Below, one piece after another: positions 51,328 through 59,362 of a DNA stretch of 64,000 bases. Below the pieces are notes generated by a model. That model worked only from the letters and a program-made list of their open reading frames with translations. It was not told the origin of the DNA and ran no database searches. The DNA is from Streptomyces sp. V2I9 (GTDB lineage: Bacteria > Actinomycetota > Actinomycetes > Streptomycetales > Streptomycetaceae). Location of the stretch: positions 6,710,626 through 6,774,625 of the forward strand of contig NZ_JAUSZJ010000002.1 of the NCBI RefSeq assembly GCF_030817475.1. The letters are read 5' to 3'. Both the position numbers and the translations under genes were made by a program. The first letter of the stretch is position 1. Each line of letters starts with the position of its first letter.

Positions 51328-52226
51328 ACACCGAAGCCCTGCTGCGGGATGTGCGGGAACGGCTGCACGACGGTGGCCTGCGGGCGTGCCTGCTGGTGCG
51401 GGACCTGGACACGGGTGAGGAACTGGGCATCGACCCGGACACGGAGCTGCCGTCGGCCTCCCTGGTCAAGGTCCCGCTCGCGCTGGCCACGCTCGAACGC
51501 ATCCGGCGCGGCGAACTGGACGGGGCGACCTCGCTGGACGTGGCTCCCGGTCGCGTCACCACGCCGGGACCGACCGGCCTCAGCCGTTTCCGGCACCCCG
51601 CCCGGATCGCGGTCGACGATCTGCTCTACCTCAGTACCTGCCTGAGCGACGGGACGGCCGCCGACGCGCTGTTCGCCCTCACCCCGCCCGACCGGGTAGC
51701 CGGCTTCCTCCGGGAAGCCGGTCTGCGCGGCATCGCCGTCCGGCACCGGACGGAGGAGCTGTCCGACACGCCCGTCGAGCGCTTCGACGCCGACCAGGTG
51801 CACCTCGCCCACGCGCTGGCCATCGACGCGGGCACCAGCGGGCGCGGCCACCGGGTGGCGCAGCTCGACACGACCCGCGCCAACACCGGCAGCGCACGTT
51901 CCTTCGTCGACCTCCTCCAGGCCGTGTGGACCCCGTCGAAGATCCACCAGGAGGTGGCCGAGCGCATGCGCGGCCTCCTGGCCCACAACGTGCTGCGCCA
52001 CCGGCTTGCCCCCGACTTCAGCTCCGACGCGAGCCGATGGTCCTCCAAGACGGGCACCCTGCTGAACCTGCGCCACGAGATCGGTGTCGTGGAGCACGCC
52101 GACGGACAGACCTTCGCCATCGCCGTGCTCACCGAGTCATCGGTCCCCGCCGGCGCGCAGCCCGGTGTCGACGCGCTGATGGCCGAGGCCGCCCGGCGGA
52201 TGCGCGACCACCTCCGCCAGTTCTAG
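51324..52226 (+). CDS. blaB: BlaB-like serine-hydrolase regulator of beta-lactamase
   Basis: 300 residues, no signal peptide, so cytoplasmic. Penicillin-recognising motifs are kept: SLVK at 46-49, then Ser108-Asp-Gly in place of SDN, and KTG late in the protein. In S. cacaoi BlaB is needed for induction but has no measured lactamase activity; it is thought to sense a cell-wall-derived or antibiotic signal. Coupled to blaA. No omega-loop Glu motif is obvious, in line with a non-hydrolytic role. Confidence 0.85.
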   Translation: MNTEALLRDVRERLHDGGLRACLLVRDLDTGEELGIDPDTELPSASLVKVPLALATLERIRRGELDGATSLDVAPGRVTTPGPTGLSRFRHPARIAVDDLLYLSTCLSDGTAADALFALTPPDRVAGFLREAGLRGIAVRHRTEELSDTPVERFDADQVHLAHALAIDAGTSGRGHRVAQLDTTRANTGSARSFVDLLQAVWTPSKIHQEVAERMRGLLAHNVLRHRLAPDFSSDASRWSSKTGTLLNLRHEIGVVEHADGQTFAIAVLTESSVPAGAQPGVDALMAEAARRMRDHLRQF

Positions 52227-52343
52227 GACTGTGGATGTCCCGAGCCGGAGGCCGGCACGGTCGGTACCGGCCCCGCCCCGGCGCTTCCCGCCGGCTCCGG
52301 CGGAGCGGCGAAACCTGGTCGGCGCGCGGTCGTTGGGCCGGGT

Positions 52344-52901
52344 ATGGCACGCAGACAAGCAGATCCGGCCGTCCGGCGGGCCCGCGAGGCGACCCGTCGC
52401 GCCGCGGCCGCGCAGCGCATCGGCCCCCGACCGCCCAGAACTCCGCGTCCCCGGCGGACGGAGTACCTCTTCGATCTCAAGCCGCCCGGAGCCTTCTACA
52501 CCGACTGGGAGCAGCCGACCGGCGCGGGCGAACGGTTCCTGGCGAAGGTCGTCGACGACTTCGGAGCCGACTCCCACGCGGTCGCCGTCATGCGGGTCCT
52601 GCTGCACTACCGGGAGACCTACGGACCGAGCATCCCGATGAAGGCCGTCGGTCAACTGGAACTCCTGCTGAACGAGACGGACCTGGCGGCCCGGCTCTCC
52701 CCCGAGGGCGGCCTCACCGATGACGACGTCCGCGCCCGGGCGCACGCGCTTCACGCGCGGGGCCTGCTGTTCGTCGCGGACGACGGCTCCTTGTGGAGGA
52801 CCGTACCTCCGGGCGCCCCGAACTCCGCGGCGGACGGCAGGTGGTCGTTGGTGGAACAGCTGGTGCGAGCGCCCGCGCAACGGGCCGGCACGGCCACCTG
52901 A
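52344..52901 (+). CDS. Conserved hypothetical protein
   Basis: 185 residues, not recognised. The N-terminal ~40 residues are Arg/Ala/Pro-rich and basic (ARRQADPAVRRAREATRRAA); the rest is predicted mixed alpha/beta with DLKPPGAFYTDWEQP and MRVLLHYRETYG. No signal peptide or membrane segment. No ribosome site is visible before ATG 52344. A weak hairpin (52288-52303) lies between blaB and this gene, so it is probably a separate unit. Confidence 0.6.
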   Translation: MARRQADPAVRRAREATRRAAAAQRIGPRPPRTPRPRRTEYLFDLKPPGAFYTDWEQPTGAGERFLAKVVDDFGADSHAVAVMRVLLHYRETYGPSIPMKAVGQLELLLNETDLAARLSPEGGLTDDDVRARAHALHARGLLFVADDGSLWRTVPPGAPNSAADGRWSLVEQLVRAPAQRAGTAT

Positions 52902-53115
52902 CCGCACACTCCCGGTCCCGGTCCGGGGCGTGGCCGCCGGTGCGGATCAGGCGGGCCGGTTCGGCCGTGGGACGTTCACCGGAGGGCGCTTCTTCCGGAT
53001 CCTTCCGCCTGGACGTCCTGCCGGGCAGGGTCCGACGCGTGACGGCGGGTCCGGCCGGGCGGCGCACCGCCCGGCGCGGCGGTCGTGGCCGGGCGGTCGC
53101 GGACCCGCAGACGGG

Positions 53116-53382
53116 TCACGCCGGCCAGGCGCCTGTGACGCGCCGGGTCGCCTTGGCCCCCGAGCGTTCGACCGTGGCCTTGACCACGGAGAAGATCGCG
53201 CCCTGCACGGCGGCGGCGAGGATGATCTGCCGCCACGAGCGGTCCTCGTCGAGAGCGTCGGGCGCGTCGCCCTCGCCTTCGATGAGCTTCCATGTCTGCT
53301 GGAACACGGCGCTCGCGATCATGCCGCTGACCGCGCCGAGGGCGAACCCCACCGGCTTGTAGGCGATCTTGGACGCCTTCAT
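53116..53382 (-). CDS. DUF4235 small membrane protein
   Basis: 88 residues with two hydrophobic helices (VGFALGAVSGMIASAVF and IILAAAVQGAIFSVVKA), the DUF4235 pattern. Third gene of an operon with a DUF3618 protein and a holin-superfamily protein; its ATG overlaps the preceding stop (ATGA). Such trios are common in actinomycetes and are linked to envelope or stress functions that are not defined. The 213 bp downstream hold no gene I support. Confidence 0.8.
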   Translation of the reverse strand: MKASKIAYKPVGFALGAVSGMIASAVFQQTWKLIEGEGDAPDALDEDRSWRQIILAAAVQGAIFSVVKATVERSGAKATRRVTGAWPA

Positions 53383-53744
53383 CGGTTGCGCCCCCGGCCG
53401 CGGCGTACCAGCAGGAAGGCGATCAGCAGGGCGCCACCGGCGAGGAGCGGAACGCGGTTGGCGCGGGCGGCCTTCGCCCCCTGTTCGGCCTTCTCCACCA
53501 GGGGGTCCGGGGTCCTGTCCTTCAGCAGTCGCGCGGCCTGCCCGGACTTCTCCCGGATCTGGGCGGAGGCCGACGCGGCCTGTTCCTTCACCGCCGCCGT
53601 CTTCTCCTTCACCTGTGCCTTGACGTCGGCCTTGCCCGCCAACGCCTCGACGGTCTGCCCGAGTTCGTCGCGCGTCCGCTCGACCTGCTCCCGCAGCTCC
53701 TCGGGGGTGGGCGTTCCCAGCTCGTTCTGTGATGCGTCGTTCAT
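53379..53744 (-). CDS. DUF3618 protein
   Basis: 121 residues. The DUF3618 motif opens the protein (TPEELREQVERTRDELGQTVEALAGKADV), then a long charged helix (KEKTAAVKEQAASASAQIREK) and a C-terminal membrane helix (LLAGGALLIAFLLV). Coupled to both neighbours by ATGA overlaps. Confidence 0.82.
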   Translation of the reverse strand: MNDASQNELGTPTPEELREQVERTRDELGQTVEALAGKADVKAQVKEKTAAVKEQAASASAQIREKSGQAARLLKDRTPDPLVEKAEQGAKAARANRVPLLAGGALLIAFLLVRRGRGRNR

Positions 53745-54157
53745 CGGTGAGCCTTCTCCTTGACCTCGGCCAGATCGGCCTTGACGCTGTCGATGGTCTG
53801 TTCCGGTACGGGGGTCCCGGCGCGGGCGATCTGCTTCTTCCCGGCCAGGGCGGTCACCCCGGCCACCGCCGCCAGAACCGCGGTGACGATGAGGGACGCC
53901 GCCCACCAGGTCAGGGCCAGCGCGAGTGCGGCGATGCACGTCGCCACCAGCGCCTGCGCCGCCAGGACGCCGACGAGCCCGGCCGCGCCGAACAGGCCGC
54001 CGCCCCTCCCGAACCGCTTGCCCTTCTGCGTCATCTCCGCACGCGCCAGCCGCATTTCCTCGCGGACCAGCTCCGAGATCTGCTGCGAGGCACGCGAGAC
54101 GAGAATCCCCACCGGCTCATCGCCCGTGGCGGAAGCCTGCCGTCCTGCCGTGCTCAT
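53741..54157 (-). CDS. Phage-holin-superfamily (DUF1469-type) membrane protein
   Basis: 138 residues. A charged helix (SRASQQISELVREEMRLARAEM) precedes two membrane helices (GVLAAQALVATCIAALALAL and LIVTAVLAAVAGVTALAG), the Phage_holin_3_6/DUF1469 layout. It is a cellular protein, not evidence of a prophage. AGAGGTG precedes ATG 54157. First gene of the three-gene operon. Confidence 0.8.
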   Translation of the reverse strand: MSTAGRQASATGDEPVGILVSRASQQISELVREEMRLARAEMTQKGKRFGRGGGLFGAAGLVGVLAAQALVATCIAALALALTWWAASLIVTAVLAAVAGVTALAGKKQIARAGTPVPEQTIDSVKADLAEVKEKAHR

Positions 54158-54479
54158 GATGCATTCACCTCTTCTCTCTCGCGGGATCGTCCCGTGGAAG
54201 CGGACCGCTGTGGCGGAACCTCCGCATCCGGATGTGATCCGTTGCCGCCCGGCTACCCACCGATCGCGCCCCCACCCGTCCTGCGGCGAGGTATCGCGGA
54301 ACACACCCGCCGGCGCGCGCCCGGCATGCTGCGCCGGACACCCCCCGGCCCCCTGGGGACCGCCCCGGTCCGGCCGTTCGTCCACCCCCGGATCTCGGGG
54401 CGGTGCCGCGCCCTACCGCGCAGGTGCGGACGCGCCTCCTCGGGGTAGGCGGAGGACATATCCCCTTCGAGGAGGAACC
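54158..54479. other. Intergenic, divergent promoter region
   Basis: 322 bp between the minus-strand holin gene and a plus-strand small gene. A 10-bp palindrome CATCCGGATG (54225-54234) and a small hairpin CGGGA-TCG-TCCCG (54182-54194) are the only structures I see. Promoters for both sides must be here but are not obvious. Confidence 0.4.
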
Positions 54480-54626
54480 ATGTCCGGACTGATCGCCCGC
54501 ATCACGCGGTTCACTCGCAGCCCCCAGGGGCGGCGGACCATCGAGTCGGCCCGACGCGCCGCGGCCGACCCGCGCAAACGCGCTCGGGCTCGCAGCCTGT
54601 TCGGCCGGCTCCGCGGCCGCCGGTGA
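54480..54626 (+). CDS. Small basic protein (48 aa)
   Basis: Starts MSGLIARITRFTRSPQGRRT and is rich in Arg and Ala throughout (13 Arg). GAGGAGG lies 4 nt before ATG 54480, among the strongest ribosome sites in the window. No domain is recognised; similar short Arg-rich proteins are widespread in Streptomyces. Could bind nucleic acid or membranes, which is speculation. Confidence 0.65.
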   Translation: MSGLIARITRFTRSPQGRRTIESARRAAADPRKRARARSLFGRLRGRR

Positions 54627-55150
54627 CCGCCGGGTTCGGCGCCCGAGAGGAAGCACCGGCGGTCGCGCCCACACCGTCTCCGAGCGGAGCCGCTGGTCAC
54701 AGAAGGCTGTTCCCCCGGCCGTACGGCCCAGGACCCACCTCCCCTGCGGCCCGCTCATGGAGCCCAGCGCGCACCCCTGAGGACGAGCTCCGCAGACTGC
54801 GTGTCCTCCAGGTCGAGTGCCGCCCACATCATGCGGCCGTCCTCGGCGGACAGTCCGGCGTGTGATCCATCACGAGCGCTCCCGGTAGCGGCGATGCTGC
54901 CCATCGTCGAGGCGTGCCTGCCCGGCGCGGGCGAGAGCAGGCTTCCCCTCCGGCGACGTCCTTGTCGCCGCTGGCGGGAGCAGGAGCAGGAGCAGGAGCA
55001 GGAGACGGGCGGACGGGTGGTGGCGTCGTGCCGTCCCGGCCGCACGCCTCCGAGGTGGCCGGGGTGTGAAACATCATCGAACAACCTGTCAGGCACCTGC
55101 CAGAGGCGGCCGCCGTGCCCCCATACTCGGGCGACCCCGTCCGCCGCTCA
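54627..55150. other. Intergenic region left of the IS element
   Basis: 524 bp with no gene I support. Contains the GGAGCA hexamer repeat at 54977-55004. An AT-richer patch (GAAACATCATCGAACAACC, near 55067-55085) could be a promoter remnant. The IS left end follows at about 55151. Confidence 0.4.
54977..55004. repeat. Hexanucleotide tandem repeat (GGAGCA)4.7
   Basis: Four perfect GGAGCA units plus GGAG, in a non-coding stretch. Confidence 0.9.
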
Positions 55151-55169
55151 GGGAGTCTCAATGATGAAG

Positions 55170-56372
55170 TCAAGCCGCTTGCGCGACCGGCAGCGCGGGG
55201 GTGAAGACTCGGTTGTCGCGCAGGAGTGCCCACAGGACGCTGGCCCGTCGGCGGGCCAGGGCGATGACGGCCTGGACGTGTTTGCAGCCTTCGCCGCGCT
55301 TCTTGAGGCAGAAGTCCCGGTTCGGTCCCTCGCGGATGATGCTGGTCTGTGCGGACAGGTAGAACACCCGGCGCAGGCGGCGGCTGTAGCGCTTGGGGCG
55401 GTGCAGGCTGCCGGTGCGGCGTCCGGAGTCGCGCGGGACGGGCACGAGCCCGGCCGCCGAGGCGAGGTGGCCGGCGTCGGCGTAGGCCGCCAGGTCGCCG
55501 GCGGCGACGACGAACTCGGCGCCGAGTATCGGGCCCATGCCGGGCATCGACTCGATGATCTCGGCCTGCGGGTGGCTGCGGAAGGTGTCGCGGATCTGCT
55601 GGTCGATCCGCTTCAGGCGGTCGTCCAGGGTCAGGATCTGCGTGGCCAGGTCGGCGACGATCTGGGCGGCGACGTCCTCGCCGGGCAGCGCGGTCTGCTG
55701 GGCGTGGGCGGCTTCCAGCGCGGTCGCGGCGACCGCGTCGGCCCCGCGGACGCTGCGGTTGGCGAGCCAGGCCGTCAGCCGCGCCCGGCCGCGGCGGCGG
55801 ATCGCGGCCGGGGTCCGGTAGCCCGTCGGCAGGACCAGTGCGCCCTTCTGCGAGCTGTGGTCGAAGGCCCGTTCCAGGGCGGGGAAGACGCCGGTCAGCG
55901 TGTCGCGGAGCCGGTTGATCATCCGGACCCGGTCGGCCACCAGGTCGGAGCGGTGGGCGGTCAGCAGCGCGAGGTCGGCGGCCGGCTGGGCCGGCACGCC
56001 GATGGCGGCGAAGTCGCTGCGGTGGCGGGCGGTTTCGGCGATGACGCAGGCGTCGCGGGCGTCGGTCTTCGCCTCACCCCGGTAGGCCCCCGACATGCGG
56101 TTGACCGTGCGCCCGGGCACGTGGACGGCCCGCCGGCCGTGGGCCGCGAGCAGGGCCGGCAGCAGCGCGGAGGACGTACCGGAGATGTCCACCGCCCAGT
56201 GGACCTGGTCCGCCAGATCGAGGATCTCGCCGAGCGCGGTCAGGATCGCCGACTCGTCGTTGTCGACCTTCTTCGACCACAGGGTCGCACCGGTCCCATC
56301 GACCACAGCCGCCCAGTGATGCCCCTTGCCCGCATCGATTCCGGCCCATACCCGGGCCCGTCGCTCGCTCAC
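55170..56372 (-). CDS. IS110-family DEDD transposase
   Basis: 400 residues. N-terminal DEDD (RuvC-like) domain with Asp13 in WAGIDAGK and Asp residues in TDARDACVIAETARH. C-terminal Transposase_20 domain with SMPGMGPILGAEFVVAAGD and a conserved Ser in VPVPRDSGRR, the proposed nucleophile. GTG 56372 is chosen because GAGGAGGGGC lies just upstream. The gene looks intact. Confidence 0.9.
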   Translation of the reverse strand: MSERRARVWAGIDAGKGHHWAAVVDGTGATLWSKKVDNDESAILTALGEILDLADQVHWAVDISGTSSALLPALLAAHGRRAVHVPGRTVNRMSGAYRGEAKTDARDACVIAETARHRSDFAAIGVPAQPAADLALLTAHRSDLVADRVRMINRLRDTLTGVFPALERAFDHSSQKGALVLPTGYRTPAAIRRRGRARLTAWLANRSVRGADAVAATALEAAHAQQTALPGEDVAAQIVADLATQILTLDDRLKRIDQQIRDTFRSHPQAEIIESMPGMGPILGAEFVVAAGDLAAYADAGHLASAAGLVPVPRDSGRRTGSLHRPKRYSRRLRRVFYLSAQTSIIREGPNRDFCLKKRGEGCKHVQAVIALARRRASVLWALLRDNRVFTPALPVAQAA

Positions 56373-56534
56373 TCGCCCCTCCTCGCACCGTTCCGCATGC
56401 CGTCGGCCCGAGGAACACCCCGCTGTCATCTCCGTAATCAGCGACCGCACACAGCGCGCACATCTCAATCAGCAGCCAGGGCGCCCCGGAGAGCCGGACG
56501 GCCACTCCTTCGAAGCCACTGATAGCAGAGACCC
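56373..56534 (-). ncRNA. Candidate IS110 bridge RNA
   Basis: 162 nt between the presumed IS end and the transposase start, without an ORF of its own. In IS110 elements the non-coding end upstream of the transposase produces a structured bridge RNA with loops that pair with target and donor DNA. I have not folded it; the call rests on position, size and lack of coding potential. Confidence 0.4.
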
Positions 56535-56584
56535 ATAAGCCACACCCGGCCCTCCCGGGCCACCCAACAACTTACGGAGCCCCC

Positions 56585-57460
56585 ATGACGCATCCCACCC
56601 GCCGCCACGCGCTCACGGTCACCCTTGCCGCCGCCGCCGCGGGCATCGCCGTCCCCACCGCGACCGCGGTCGCCGCACCCGCCCGCCCGCACCGCCCGCG
56701 TCCGTTACGCCACGCACACGCGCACAACGACTACCTCCACCCGCGCCCGCTGCACGACGCGCTCTCCCACGGGTTCACCAGCGTCGAGGCGGACGTCTTC
56801 CTCGTCGACGGCGACCTCCTCGTCGCCCATGAGCCAGCCACCCTCGACCCCACCCGCACCCTCGCCTCGCTCTACCTCGACCCGCTCGCCGCCCTCGTCC
56901 GCGCGGGCCACGGCAGCGTCCACCCCCACCACCGTGAACCGCTGCACCTTCTCGTCGACATCAAGGCCGACGGCGTCGCCGCCTACCGCGAACTGGACCG
57001 GCAGCTGCGCCACCACCGCTACCTCACCCGCTACCGGCACGGCCGCGTCCGGCCCGGAGCGGTCACCGTCGTCGTCTCGGGAGACCGCGCGGCCCGCACG
57101 CCGATGGAGGCCCAGCCCACCCGCCTCGCCTTCTACGACGGCCGCCTCGACGACCTCGGAACCCCTGCCCCCGCCTCCTTCGCCCCGCTCGTCAGTGCCA
57201 ACTGGACCCAGAGCTTCGGCTGGCTCGGCGCGGGCCCCTTCCCCCGGACCGAACGGGACCGGCTGCGGACCCTCGTCGCCACCGCCCACCGCGAAGGCCG
57301 CCGCATCCGCTTCTGGGCCACGCCCGACCGGCCTGGCCCCGAACGCGAGGCCGTCTGGTCCGAACTGCTCGCCGCCGGGGTCGACCACCTCAACACCGAC
57401 GACCTGGCCGGGCTCGAAGCGTTCCTGCGCACCCGCGAAGAAGTCGCCGCGACCTTCTGA
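56585..57460 (+). CDS. Tat-exported PLC-like/glycerophosphodiester phosphodiesterase
   Basis: 291 residues. Twin-arginine signal (TRRHALTVTLAAAAAG), then the TIM-barrel motifs of the PLC-like phosphodiesterase superfamily: HAHNDY (His45, His47), VEAD (Glu68, Asp70) and AHEP (His82, Glu83). A substrate such as glycerophosphodiesters or PI-type lipids is plausible. GGAG precedes ATG 56585. The IS110 end lies 51 bp upstream, so its native promoter may have been displaced. Confidence 0.82.
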   Translation: MTHPTRRHALTVTLAAAAAGIAVPTATAVAAPARPHRPRPLRHAHAHNDYLHPRPLHDALSHGFTSVEADVFLVDGDLLVAHEPATLDPTRTLASLYLDPLAALVRAGHGSVHPHHREPLHLLVDIKADGVAAYRELDRQLRHHRYLTRYRHGRVRPGAVTVVVSGDRAARTPMEAQPTRLAFYDGRLDDLGTPAPASFAPLVSANWTQSFGWLGAGPFPRTERDRLRTLVATAHREGRRIRFWATPDRPGPEREAVWSELLAAGVDHLNTDDLAGLEAFLRTREEVAATF

Positions 57461-57489
57461 CGCGCTGACGCGCGACCTTCCGGGAGTAC

Positions 57490-57521
57490 CCGTTCGGCGG
57501 ACACGCCAGTGCGCCGAACGG
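57490..57521 (+). terminator. Terminator after the phosphodiesterase gene
   Basis: CCGTTCGGCG pairs perfectly with CGCCGAACGG around a 12-nt loop, 30 nt after the stop. Confidence 0.8.
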
Positions 57522-57585
57522 CCGTCCCGCTGCGCCACACTGGCGGCCGAATGCCGCAGATCCGGCGCGGCGGAGGAGGTTGGCC

Positions 57586-57780
57586 ATGGCCATTTCGATC
57601 TCACTGGTGCTGCTTCTGACGATCCTGGCGGTGATCTTCCTGCGCAACGGCGGTCTGAAGGTCTCGCACGCGCTGGTCTGCGGCCTGCTGGGTTTCCTCA
57701 TGGCCAGTACGAGCATGGCCCCGACCATCCACGACGGCATCGGCGCCACCGCCGACCTGGTCAGCAGCCTGAACCCCTGA
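57586..57780 (+). CDS. Small conserved membrane protein (64 aa)
   Basis: Two hydrophobic stretches (ISISLVLLLTILAVIFL and ALVCGLLGFLMASTSMA) separated by NGGLKVSH, then a short polar tail. No named family known to me, though similar short proteins recur in Streptomyces. ATG 57586 follows GGAGGAGG by 6 nt; an in-frame TTG at 57580 is too close. It stands directly before a terminator. Confidence 0.7.
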   Translation: MAISISLVLLLTILAVIFLRNGGLKVSHALVCGLLGFLMASTSMAPTIHDGIGATADLVSSLNP

Positions 57781-57788
57781 CGGATCCG

Positions 57789-57818
57789 GCGGCCGTCCCG
57801 TAGCGCGGGACCGGCCGC
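57789..57818 (+). terminator. Terminator after the small membrane protein
   Basis: GCGGCCG-TCCCG pairs with CGGGA-CCGGCCGC, one bulged base, TAGCG loop, 8 nt after the stop. Confidence 0.75.
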
Positions 57819-57849
57819 ACCCACCCCGGTCATCACGCACAATGGACAG

Positions 57850-58590
57850 ATGTCTTTTCCGTCCCCCGGCCGGCACTCGGGCGCCGCCCACCACGAGTAC
57901 TGCAACACCTCCCTGTGCTGCCGGTGCCAGATGCGGACCTGGACGACCAAGGCGGGCGACGAACGGCTCTGCGGACCGTGCGCCGCCTGCTGCCACGCCT
58001 GCGGCCGGGCGCCCGCGCCCCATCTGGACGGGCTCGACGGCGGGCTCTGTGCCGAGTGCCGCGGACTGTGCGGCCGCTGCCACGCTCCGAAGCGTCCCGA
58101 CGGTTCGTGTGCCTGCGACCGCTGGCGGGAGAGCGCCCGCAGCAACCCGCGCGGCTACGTCCTCCAGGCCCTGCCGCCCCAGCTCCTCCAGGCTCTCGGA
58201 GGCCGGGTCCCGAGCACCGTCCACGACCTCATCCACCAGGAGATCGCCGTCCGCAGCGCCGCCCAGCTCCGCGAACGGGTCGAACGCCGCTGGAACCTGC
58301 GCTGGTCCCACGCGCTGGGTGAACTGGACGAGGACGGCCGCCGCCGGTGGAGCGCCCAGGACATCGCCGAGCAGCTCCTGCGGCCCGGCTCCTGCACCGA
58401 CCCGCAGTGCGAGGACGGCTACCACATCACGACCGACACCCCGTGCGTCCACTGCCGGGAGCCGTTGCACCGCTTCGTCACCTCGGTCGCCGACCGCACG
58501 GCGACCACGGAGCACGCACGCTCCGCGGCGGCCGGAATCCGCCGGGCGATGCGGGAGAACCGGTCCCGGCCGAAGCGTCCGCAGCGCTGA
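57850..58590 (+). CDS. Cys-rich putative zinc-binding protein
   Basis: 246 residues, unrecognised. Fifteen Cys fall in the first ~95 residues, mostly as CxxC-like pairs (CCRC, CGPCAACC, CAECRGLCGRC), and four more near residue 185-210 (CTDPQC, CVHC), which suggests several zinc ribbons. The middle is helical (LQALPPQLLQALGG). No signal or membrane segment, so cytoplasmic and possibly nucleic-acid-binding. No ribosome site; CACAAT ends 6 nt before ATG 57850, so the mRNA may be leaderless. Confidence 0.65.
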   Translation: MSFPSPGRHSGAAHHEYCNTSLCCRCQMRTWTTKAGDERLCGPCAACCHACGRAPAPHLDGLDGGLCAECRGLCGRCHAPKRPDGSCACDRWRESARSNPRGYVLQALPPQLLQALGGRVPSTVHDLIHQEIAVRSAAQLRERVERRWNLRWSHALGELDEDGRRRWSAQDIAEQLLRPGSCTDPQCEDGYHITTDTPCVHCREPLHRFVTSVADRTATTEHARSAAAGIRRAMRENRSRPKRPQR

Positions 58591-58723
58591 ACGGACGGCT
58601 GGGCGATCTCTGGCCGCACCCCGTGGACCTGGCCGTTCCCGGCCGCGCCGGCACCGCGACAACCGGATGTGAGTCACCGCGACCGGACGCTGCGAACGGC
58701 CCGTACGGCCTATGCTCGCGCCC

Positions 58724-59101
58724 ATGGAGCAACGGGAAGTCGTGAAGCGCGTGATCGGCATCCTCACAGAGGCGCGCGAAATGCAGCGTCTGCTGGAGGC
58801 GGACCTCGAACGGGAAGATCTGGACGCGGGAGCGGGCGCCGTCACCGCCCTGCTGAACGAGACGATGCCCCACATCACCATCCCCGACGACTTCACCGTC
58901 GAGGAGGTGGTCGCCGTCGTCGGACGCGAGGTCGGCGGTGCGGTCGAACAACTGGTGAGCGCCTTCACCCTCGCGTTCACGATGCTGGCCCAGGTCCATG
59001 ACTCCGGACAGACCGACGTGTCCTCGGCCGACATCCTCCAGGACCTCGCCCTGCGGGTCGAGGGCGGTGGTACGGACGAGGGCGAGGACCCGGTGCTGTA
59101 G
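58724..59101 (+). CDS. Hypothetical helical protein
   Basis: 125 residues with long amphipathic helices (EQREVVKRVIGILTEAREMQ; LVSAFTLAFTMLAQVHDS) and an acidic tail. No recognised domain, signal or membrane segment. ATG 58724 is chosen because TATGCT ends 7 nt upstream, fitting a leaderless mRNA; ATG 58712 is inside that element. Confidence 0.6.
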   Translation: MEQREVVKRVIGILTEAREMQRLLEADLEREDLDAGAGAVTALLNETMPHITIPDDFTVEEVVAVVGREVGGAVEQLVSAFTLAFTMLAQVHDSGQTDVSSADILQDLALRVEGGGTDEGEDPVL

Positions 59102-59177
59102 GGCTCTGCGTTCCGCCGCGCGGATAGGCATAGTGGAGGGGGAAGGCGCGTATCCCCCTCGCGGCATGGAGGCTGCT

Positions 59178-59357
59178 GTGGCAAAGAGCACCGATATCGC
59201 CCGCGCCAAGGCGCGGAGGCTCAAAGGCATGATCAAGGAATCGGACGGCATCGCCCTCGAGAACGAGCGGCTGAAGACCGAGGGCCGGAAGGAACAGGCC
59301 GAGGCCCGCCGCGAGGAGGCCCTGGCACGCGCGTCGCGGACGGCCTCCGACCGCTGA
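59178..59357 (+). CDS. CsbD-like small stress protein
   Basis: 59 residues, highly charged and helical, with the CsbD-like pattern RLKGMIKESDGIALENERLKTE followed by GRKEQAEA. CsbD proteins accumulate in general stress responses; their function is unknown. GTG 59178 follows GGAGG; ATG 59166 is in frame but contains the ribosome site. An 8-bp hairpin (59136-59160) lies in the leader. Confidence 0.65.
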   Translation: MAKSTDIARAKARRLKGMIKESDGIALENERLKTEGRKEQAEARREEALARASRTASDR

Positions 59358-59362
59358 GCCGA

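Larger units (their letters stand above)
55151..56534 (-). mobile_element. IS110-family insertion sequence (ends approximate)
   Basis: One ~400-codon transposase with short flanks. The proposed ends are GGGAGTCTC (from 55151) and GAGACCC (to 56534), an imperfect inverted match; IS110 elements have short or no terminal repeats, so the true ends could differ by several bases. The gene-free side, 162 nt upstream of the transposase start, matches the non-coding end expected for this group. The right end lies 51 bp before the start of the phosphodiesterase gene. Confidence 0.65.

Noticed and set aside
53741..54157. Holin-superfamily protein as evidence of a prophage
   Set aside because: No phage structural, integrase or lysis genes are nearby; the DUF4235/DUF3618/holin-like trio is a normal chromosomal actinomycete operon.
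54977..55004. CRISPR-like array
   Set aside because: The units are contiguous hexamers without spacers; no cas genes occur in the window.
54801..56522. 573-codon plus-strand frame across the IS110 transposase
   Set aside because: Antisense to a transposase with intact DEDD and Transposase_20 motifs; no domain in the plus-strand translation.
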